Assembly: GCF_914767665.1 (NCBI RefSeq)
Contig: NC_059505.1
Coordinates: 43,583,506 to 43,647,505 of the forward strand
Length of the DNA stretch: 64,000 nt
DNA from: Harmonia axyridis
Lineage: Eukaryota; Arthropoda; Insecta; Coleoptera; Coccinellidae
Direction of reading: 5' to 3'
Positions 56,351 through 64,000 of the stretch are shown here, piece by piece. Below the pieces are notes generated by a model. The model worked only from the letters and a program-made list of their open reading frames with translations, made no database searches and was not told the DNA's origin. Made by a program: the position numbers and the translations under genes. Each line of letters starts with the position of its first letter. Positions within the stretch are counted from its first letter, which is position 1.

Positions 56351-56897
56351 CTCTATTTCAGTATCGTAATGTGTTCATTACAGTTCTAAAAACAGTGCTG
56401 TAATGAACTCATTACAGCATCGTTTTTCAGTTATATTTTTCGTTTTGTAGTTGTCTATACTGACTTCCAATCCTATCAAATTTCAACAAACGTCAATAAT
56501 TGTCAATATAATATAAATTGGATAAAATGAAATGATTTGAAACACTATTCGCAATTTCTCTTAATTCTGGTGTTGTTAAATCGATTTCGTCAGACATAAT
56601 TCATGAATTTAATGCTTAATTGTAAATTATTCCAAAATTGGAAACGTACGATTCATATTCAAATTCCATAATCTATCAATTTTCGTAACAGTCACACCAA
56701 CTGCCAAGATACAATGAAAAATCACTAGGATATACATATAATCTGAAGTTTTCATTGATTTCTTCAATATTTCACAAAATTTGTCTGAAATAGAGAAAAT
56801 ATCGTCTAATACTCGTTGCAGAAGGCAATCCCAACACTCTTGCGCATTCATGCAGGAATAGGAGCCTATTCTGCAACTTGTTTTAGAATATACTATA
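56351..56897. repeat. Dispersed ~540-bp repeat, copy 2
   Basis: Counterpart of 6511-7050, with the same gttcattacag palindromes and the minus-strand LLQRVLDDIFSIS peptide. Diverged by perhaps 15%. Confidence 0.65.
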
Positions 56898-57487
56898 GTT
56901 TTTTCCAACGCCTTTTCTTATTGAATTTTTTTTGGTTTTAATTATGTGATCATCTAAAAATTTTGCACAGAGCTTGGAATTGATATTTTGAAACAACACC
57001 CGAAATCTCAACTCTGTGGGTTGGGAAGTTTATCGTTCGAGACCATTTCCAGTTCAAAATTCGAAAAATACAGACATTGTGACGAAATGATAGAGCGATC
57101 ATTTCGAAGAAAGAGCGCTCAAAAAAGGAATTGAAGATTCTAGTTATTTAACAATTCTAGATATCTCCTTGAAAGATTGATACACAATTATTATGTTGTA
57201 ATAAGTATTCAACAACCTTCCCCTTCCTTCTTTATGGCAAAAAAAAACATTCAGTTAAGTAGAGTTGAAGAAAAAGCTCCAAGAGAACATCGATACTAAT
57301 AAAATAAGTTGCGAAGGCGTCAAACCCTTCACTACACACAAAATCACGAATTTCCCTGAAAAACCCCTCACTTAACTTACTCTCCCCAATTTCCCGGAAA
57401 ACTCCGGAAAACCGACAACACCGTACAGAGCTCGCAACCCGAACCTGACGACAACCTCCTCCAAAAAAAAAAAATAAACAAACTCAC

Positions 57488-57790
57488 ATCAGTGACGCAC
57501 CAGAACTAAGTCGGCAACACTCTCTCTATGCGCGCCGAACACCCTGTATACCGTCGTTAACCACCTGTCTCGTCCGTTCACCTGTCGCGTTCGCGGCGGA
57601 CTACCTCCAGGAGTCGGAGGAACCGCGGTCTCGGGGACCTGGTGCTGGTGGTGGGGCCGACGGCTCAGATAGGGGGCTACGTATGTGAGAGTACGACGAA
57701 ACGTGCGAAAAAAAATCACGCCGAACCCCAACTCGAGCGTTGCGAAAAAAAAAACGAGACCGGGGTCCTTGACTCTGTTGCACATCCCAG
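57488..57790 (-). promoter_or_regulatory. GC-rich candidate 5' noncoding exon/promoter
   Basis: A CpG-rich island in AT-rich DNA, reading on the minus strand into a good donor (CACTGAT|gtgagtt, intron side 57481-57487). It has open frames but no family match. Being on bazooka's strand and upstream of its first visible exon, it may be a bazooka first exon, which would make a ~28-kb first intron. This is inference; the strand and gene are not proven. Confidence 0.35.
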
Positions 57791-57929
57791 GCGATTTGTA
57801 AACATTCGGGGATCGAGTGCAGAATGGAAACTTGTTCGGGCCACGCTTGAGTTTAGCTCGAGTAATACTGGAAGAAATTTAACTCGCCTTCTTGGTGGAA
57901 ATTTATTAAATAAAAATCACAAACGCGCC

Positions 57930-58745
57930 TTAGATCTACCCGATTCGTAGATCTATAGAGTCGTTGGATCAATAGCTGGTTTGTCTACAGACTCGGTAGA
58001 TCTACTTAGTCGATAGAACAACATACTCTGTAGATATCCACAGCTAATTGATCTATAAAATTGGTAGATCTGCCTAGCAACAGATTCGTTAGAGCACTAA
58101 CTGCTATATCTACAGGCTCAGTAAATCTATCTAACTGCTAAATCTATAGAGTCAGTAGTTCAATAGCCTATCTTCGAAGTCAGTCGATTGATAGCTGGTA
58201 AATCGACAGAATTGGTAGATCCATAGAGACGTTAGAACCTCTAGCTAATAGAGCTACAGACTCAGTAGACTAATAGATGTTAGATCGACAGAATTACTAG
58301 ATCCATAAAACGCTAAATCTACCTAACTAGTAGATCTGCAGAGTAGGTTGAGCAATAGCTAATAGATTTACAGAGTCGATAGATCAATAACTGATGGTAA
58401 ATCTTCAGACTCAGTATATCTATTTAGCTGTTAGATCTATAGTTAGTAGACGAATAATTGGTAGATAGGAAGAATTGGTATTTTCACGCCTAGTTAGTAG
58501 ATCTAAAGAATCGGCAGTCCTTTGGTTGGTAAATCTTAAGATTCTAAAGATGTATACCTAGTTGCTAGTACCACAAAGTTGATAACCTAATAGCTGAAAA
58601 TCTAAAGAGACTAATTGTTAGATTTAAATGGAATCAATAAATCAATAGCTGATAGATTTACAGAGTTGGAAGACAAATAGCTGGTAGATCTGAAGAGTTG
58701 GTAGTTTTATATAGGTAGACCAATATCTGGTAGCTCAATAACAAT
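57930..58745. repeat. ~800-bp degenerate minisatellite (GTAGATCTACAGAGTC type)
   Basis: Roughly 25 diverged units of about 30-35 bp built from gtagatctacagagtc and gtagatcaatagctg words, alternating. No unit is identical to its neighbour, so it is old. It begins about 140 bp beyond the GC-rich island. Confidence 0.8.
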
Positions 58746-59544
58746 TCTGATTTTGAACTCTTGGAAGAATATCAATACCTTATGCACTTGTATTATAAAT
58801 AACTAAACTAAGCGTGTCTTTACTGTTCTAGAGAACTGAATTTGAGGTGTTCAGGCATTTTAACCTACGAAATTACTCGCTAATCAACTGTAATACTATG
58901 CTGTAATCGAAACTAGTCTCAAAAGTTTGGCCAAATAAAAAATAATGTATAATTCCTAAAAACGTACCTAGAAGGCTCAAGAAATTTTGTGGCTTGTAAT
59001 TCTATTAATGAAGAAGTTGAAAATTTTTGAGAAACAGGTTTGTACATATATTGTTTACAAAATAATATTGAACTGATGAAATTTCTGTAAACTGAGAAGT
59101 ATTTTTTTCTATAAATGACTGCATTGAATTGAGAGAAATTAACGGAATAGCATAGCAAAACGAAGAATTCTCCGGTTTCAACATACGGTGAATGAAGCAC
59201 AACTCATATTTCCAGGCATTGTGCAACAGCAAATAATACCTCACATGACAATCCGCCATAGAACACACTCACATGCGATGTGAGAGGAAGTTAACAACTC
59301 CAACAATGCAGGAGTGGCCACCTAAAAACACCACTAGAATGGAATGTGCTTCAATTTGATAATGATAACAAATAGTTATATATTTTATTTGTACTGGATT
59401 TGCAGCTTTTACTGAATAAGAATAGCCTTCTGAATGAGAAGGTTTTCATCATGTTTCATTTGTGATGTTTTTCATTCCATTTACGAGTTAGTTGTCGAAA
59501 CAAACTTTAAGTTATATGTTAAAGTGACGTGTCTTTCATGAATC
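58746..59544. other. Unannotated AT-rich DNA
   Basis: No gene recognised; overlapping short minus-strand frames have no family resemblance. Confidence 0.4.
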
Positions 59545-59552
59545 GAAAAAGA

Positions 59553-60141
59553 CATAGAGTAATAAACATAGATAGAGGTGTTATACGCAATTTTCACATG
59601 TCCCCAACATGGTTAGATTACGTTGTCGGATTGTGATATATTTTCAAATCCACAATTTTACTATATCGTTATGAATGTATATTATATCAAATGAAATATA
59701 TTTATTTGAGTGATTCCCGATTAAAAATGCGAATTTGAATATTTGGAATCCGATATTTTTCCTAATTGTCGAAATTATAATTTGCAGAATATCTATTATT
59801 TTCTGTATTTACCTGCCGAAATCTAAGGTTTGGCAACTTTTGCTCTCCTAGTGTCAGCGGTTGTTTCACGTCGTTTGGCGCGCTTAAAGTTTGTTTTCTG
59901 AATTTCTGATATATTTGGCTATTTATTTCAATATATTTTGAGTTATTATGAAACGTTGATTCCGTATGGGACATAAGAAGTGCGTTCTTTGTGAAGAACT
60001 CGCGAATTGAGTGAAATATCGTATCACTGATATGTTTTCATTTCCGCGCGCTTCATGTCAAATTTGATAGTCCATGTTGGGGACAAAATTTGCTTACTGG
60101 AAATGACATATGCTTCCTCTATCTACATTTATTTCTCTGCG
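59553..60141 (+). mobile_element. P-like MITE, copy 4, exact 8-bp duplication
   Basis: 589 bp between gaaaaaga at 59545-59552 and 60142-60149. Tips catagagtaataaacatagat and complementary ctctatctacatttatttct. The interior has GHKKCVLCEE before a frame break. Confidence 0.85.
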
Positions 60142-60554
60142 GAAAAAGACGACAAATTTATAATCGCACAACTTGAACTGCAACATTCCTGAATTATTCT
60201 AATATATTCTAAATATGCAACAGCAGAAATTATCAACACAAGTATGTGGAAATGCAATCGACACGAGCATTACAATAATTAACTATTAATGATCATATAG
60301 GTGTAGTAGAATCAAAGATCGAACTCCAAGGAAAATGATTGGACGGCAAAAACACAGGTAGGAAATATTGTTACATTCTTGAATGTGAGTCAGGAGTGGC
60401 TGATAATTTCCATACAATGAAATAACCATCATGTTTCTATCAGGCGTGTGTACTTTCAGATGCTGATGGGAAAATTCACAACAATAACGTGAAATCTGGC
60501 AATGATAAAGAGTGGAAGATGCCTCAAGAGACACTTGTTCGAAACGAGAACTAT

Positions 60555-60670
60555 GTTATACAGGGTGATTCATTACGATGGCCTATGAGGAGTTTATGGA
60601 AAACTGATCATAATTTTGAGCTGAAAATTTGCATATTGGGGTTTGAGACAATGATATTTCTCCCTAAAAT
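60555..60670. repeat. Interspersed repeat tacagggtgattc, copy 1
   Basis: The stretch from atacagggtgattcattacg through gagctgaaaatttgcatatt to ttctccctaaaat recurs at 61323-61438. An unclassified element of a type common in insect genomes. Confidence 0.7.
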
Positions 60671-60762
60671 TGTTTTGTCCTTATTTCGAGAAGATGTGGA
60701 TTCGTTTGTAAAATAACATGGATATTTTACTGAAATATGAACATTTTCAATGATATTGACCT

Positions 60763-61293
60763 CTATACATATACAATAATGTCAATTTTCTGATAGAATA
60801 ATCGAAACTTTCCATTATACCCAATCGGAGATAAAAAAAAATAAACTCCTAAGGCTGAAAATCTTGAAAAATTTTCCTCATGACGATCCCAATCGGATCT
60901 CAAGGGAAAGTGATAATTACAGACATTCTTTCCATGAAACCGAAAGGAGATGTACAATGAACACTGCGTTAATTGCTCAGAAAGGTAATCGGAAGATAGC
61001 CATCTTTTAAGGACGCATACTTCACGCTGGAACACATCAAGAATGCTGATTCTGTTCGGCACAAGAACAATTGCGTCTTTCAGGAAGCTGTGGAACAAAA
61101 TATTTACGTTATGTACGACATGTCTCGATGAATCTGGACTTGAATAAAGGCTGCAGCCTTTGTAATATATGAAAGGAACTGAACATAACGTGGGAATTTT
61201 TTTTTTGGTAATTGAGAAGGTGGAGTAGTGGAAAAAGCAGATTGGTCCTCTGGAACTACTCGAGAAGATAACGATGATGTACAAGAAACTCAA
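60763..61293 (-). CDS. Open frame of unknown standing (176 residues)
   Basis: An uninterrupted minus-strand frame, long for this AT-rich DNA, starting MSFLYIIVIFSSSSRGP and containing VLVPNRISILDVFQREV. It shows no domain I know and lies between two copies of an interspersed repeat. It could be part of a transposable element or chance; composition (Phe, Ser, Tyr, Ile rich) favours chance. Confidence 0.15.
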   Translation of the reverse strand: MSFLYIIVIFSSSSRGPICFFHYSTFSITKKKIPTLCSVPFIYYKGCSLYSSPDSSRHVVHNVNILFHSFLKDAIVLVPNRISILDVFQREVCVLKRWLSSDYLSEQLTQCSLYISFRFHGKNVCNYHFPLRSDWDRHEENFSRFSALGVYFFLSPIGYNGKFRLFYQKIDIIVYV

Positions 61294-61322
61294 GAATTTC
61301 GATTCTCTGCATGTCTTCGACT

Positions 61323-61438
61323 ATACAGGGTGATTCGCCGGGATGTCCTATTAGATGTTCATGGAAAACTCATCATAATTTTGAGCTGAAAATTTGCATA
61401 TTGGGGTTTAAGACAATGATCTTTCTCCCTAAAATATT
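61323..61438. repeat. Interspersed repeat tacagggtgattc, copy 2
   Basis: Direct-orientation counterpart of 60555-60670 (acagggtgattcgccgggat, then gcatattggggttt). Confidence 0.7.
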
Positions 61439-62950
61439 TTCAGATCTTCACAACTTCCTGTTATACCGGAAACAGACTACTACTTTCTTATTTCCAATGG
61501 CACACCCAACACTTCAAAATGGGATTTTATGAGATTAAGTTGGAAAATTGATCCATTATTTCAAAAATTATTGGGTACAAACTGAAATTTTCAAGAAAAA
61601 ATCAATAATTTTCTCGACGCTGCCACTTCTCGTGGATGCAAGATACAGATACTTGGTTATGTCCGTAACCCTCCTCTCTTCATGGGTGCAGGCAACCTTA
61701 AATACAATACTGCTGCTTCACTGGTACTGGTACTAACGATAAGAAGGATCGTCAATTTATTTAGCGCGTAGGCAACACATATTTCAGGAGCTTAGTAATT
61801 GAGTGTAGGCTATCTCTAGGTTTGTTGTTGGAGCTAAATAAACCTGTTAGAGGCAAATATAAAGTGATAGGAAATCGAACAATGGCAAGAAATATAACAA
61901 TTATATAATGTAATTAAAGGAATCCCGTAAATGTTAAATGATTTTTTTAAACGACTGATTCATGTCGATACGCTATTAAAATGTGTATTCGTTAACATTT
62001 TCATTGTTTTGTTGAATTGTATTCGTATATCTTAGAGAAATTGTGTAATCAAAACTTGCTTATATGATCCAAGAATTCAAAAGTTATAGTTCCAAGATTT
62101 TCGAAATTATACCTATATTGGAAACATGTCGTACTATAAGTCCCTGGCCTGGCACATAGATGGCACCACCAGTTTCATACCACTCTTCTTTTGCTCGTTA
62201 GTACTAACTAAGGTTCAATAATTTGTGCCAGAGTTAAGTTTGAATTTAGATTTTGCAGTTCAAATGAAACTTTATTTCTTGTTGTTCGAAAATGAATAGA
62301 AACGAGTTTTTTAAATTGGAAATTGTTGTTATTCAGATTCTGCTCCATAGACAACAGATAAAATTTGGTATGCTGACTTTAAATTTGACTCTAATGAAGA
62401 AGTGATCTTTCTACAAAAAAAAGGATTGAAGCTCAGAGGAGTACATGTATCACTTTTTGAAAAACTATGTTTTTCCTGGATAGGCTCGCGACTTAGGTAT
62501 TGGGTGAAGTGTTGAAAGAAAAAAAAATCCACAGTGTTCTTATTCTAATCGAATCAAAATACCTTTGCAGCGTTTTTCTTGCTGGTTCAACAAGAACCAA
62601 CTGTTATCATAACACCACCTTAACAACGATCCGATAAGGTGGCGTATGAATAGATGTTCATGTTTCCTTGTTTAGAGTCTCATTCGATTCACAGGAGTTA
62701 TGTTACCATTCTAGATAACCATTCGGGTGACGTCGTCCCACTAATGCGTCATGAAACAATGCACACTTTGATAAAACGCTACCGGAATACCCATCGATCG
62801 TAATGCGATATTCCATAGGCTACTCCCACGAAGTCGTCGCTTCAACTGCGGTGAAATGACCCTAACTCATCGAGCTGTGTGAATCCAACCGTAATTACTG
62901 CAAAAAAGTCAAAACTCGAACGTTCGTAATGCAGAAATCACAATTAAACA
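61439..62950. other. Unannotated DNA
   Basis: No gene recognised. 62560-62950 is less AT-rich and not obviously repetitive; it could be regulatory. Confidence 0.35.
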
Positions 62951-62951
62951 C

Positions 62952-63002
62952 CGGCGCATCCACCATTCGTTTCATTCGTGTTGATTTTTGGTGGATGCGC
63001 CG
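62952..63002. repeat. Perfect 14-bp hairpin cggcgcatccacca
   Basis: 62952-62965 pairs exactly with 62989-63002 across a 23-nt loop. The core gcgcatccacca also occurs at 70-81, and with one change at 1681-1692. Confidence 0.6.
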
Positions 63003-63457
63003 CTTCATAAAAAGTGATTGGTAAAGCGATGTTTGTTTTTACGTGGTATTGCGAATTGTGTCGAGCTGATTCGTTCGCAGAATTGTGATTCATTCATATA
63101 GAACGAGCAACCATTGAACAATGTTGACCATTTAGGTGAAGCATTGTTGTCGGTATGTGACCTATGATTAGTTGGTCCTTGGTCGCTGGAAATTACCATA
63201 TGGGTTGGATATCTGGTGCGAAAAATAGGTTGTTTGTAGAAAACTCACGTTTTGCGATAAAGCGGAGAGATATTACTCACTGAATGGTGAGCTTTTGTGG
63301 CGATATTGGACTGTGTCTTTTTTCGTTATAGTTATGCTCTTATTTATGCGTTTGCCAGTGAAAATTTAGAACAGATTATGTTGAGTTTTTGTATTGAAAG
63401 GCTTAAACAAGCAACAAAACATAAAGTAATTTGAATGACTTATTTTTTCGAAATGAC
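63003..63457. other. Unannotated DNA
   Basis: No gene or repeat recognised before the last transposon. Confidence 0.4.
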
Positions 63458-64000
63458 GGATGTTTTTTTTTCGAGGTATATAATTTTAAGTTGGCATTAC
63501 TGTTCAAGATGGCGACCGATTTAACAGCTGTCAAGTGATGGCCAGAACGTTACAGTCAATGGTGATCGGTATAGAGCCATGATTACTAACTTCTTCATTC
63601 CTGAATTGAACAACCATGATGTCCAGGAGCTGTAGTTCCAACAAGACGGCGCAACATGTCACACAGCTCGTGCCACAATCGATTTATTGAAAGACACGTT
63701 TGGTGACCGCCTAATTTCACGTTTTGGACCTGTGAATTGGCCTCCAAGATCTTGTGATTTAACACCGCTAGACTACTTTCTGTGGGGCTATGTGAAGTCA
63801 TTGGTCTATGCGGATAAGCCACAAACCCTTGACCATTTGGAAGACGACATTCGCCGTGTTATTGCCGATATACGGCCACAAATGTTGAAATAGGTCATCG
63901 AAAATTGGACGTCCAGATTGGACTACATCCGAGCCAGCCGTGGCGGTCATATGCCAGAAATCATATTTAAAATGTAATGCCACAAGATTATCTTGCGGAT
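63458..64000 (+). mobile_element. Mariner-like deletion derivative, copy 4, cut by window end
   Basis: Starts with the family 5' end (gatggcgaccgatttaacag), then jumps from ctgtcaagtga directly to tggccagaacgttacagtca. It lacks the whole N-terminus and the first catalytic Asp. It keeps TPLDYFLWGYVKSLVY; stops occur at 63632 and near 63891. The right tip lies beyond the window. Confidence 0.85.

Noticed and set aside
57930..58745. Regularly spaced repeats resembling a CRISPR array
   Set aside because: Units are diverged and contiguous without unique spacers, and the genome is animal; it is a minisatellite.

Overview
The window looks like AT-rich nuclear DNA from an insect. Reasons: short introns of about 50-60 bp in one gene, a Bazooka/Par-3 gene with insect-type sequence and polyglutamine, and many DNA transposons (mariner/Tc1-like, hAT-like, P-like) and foldback MITEs. 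I lean towards a beetle, but that is an impression from gene and repeat style, not something the sequence proves. I see no bacterial, viral or organellar region, no rRNA or tRNA gene and no CRISPR array.

Layout. (1) 0.2-1.6 kb: a foldback element with arms of about 470 bp. (2) 1.89-2.41 kb (+): a single-exon gene for a small CS/p23-like domain protein. (3) 3.36-6.05 kb (+): nicotinamide mononucleotide adenylyltransferase (Nmnat), with a splice choice between a 246-residue enzyme and a 761-residue form whose tail carries 21-residue repeats. (4) 8.2-9.35 kb (-): a complete four-exon beta-1,4-galactosyltransferase 7 (B4galt7), 328 residues. (5) 10.08-11.66 kb: a 732-bp tandem repeat. (6) 12.54-29.42 kb (-): 18 coding exons of bazooka (Par-3), 1402 residues, with all three PDZ domains, the aPKC-binding region and the C-terminus. 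Only the first part of the N-terminal oligomerisation domain is missing, and every exon junction listed keeps frame. (7) 29.4-64 kb: no confident protein-coding gene. This is transposon-rich DNA, perhaps a very long 5' intron of bazooka ending at a GC-rich candidate 5' exon near 57.5 kb.

The four genes are ordinary, mutually unrelated housekeeping or polarity genes. Nmnat makes NAD+, B4galt7 starts glycosaminoglycan linkers in the Golgi, and Bazooka scaffolds the apical Par-6/aPKC complex. The unusual content is the Nmnat tail and its splice switch, a decayed partial copy of the bazooka PDZ1 exon, and the repeat landscape. The repeats include five P-superfamily elements with a THAP-like start and 8-bp target duplications, four mariner-like copies of which three share one internal deletion, several long palindromes, and one Tc1-like family of which all three sizeable copies have been invaded by a different kind of element.

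All exon boundaries come from reading GT/AG sites and frame by eye; no alignment or transcript evidence was available. I found no convincing new multi-gene system.
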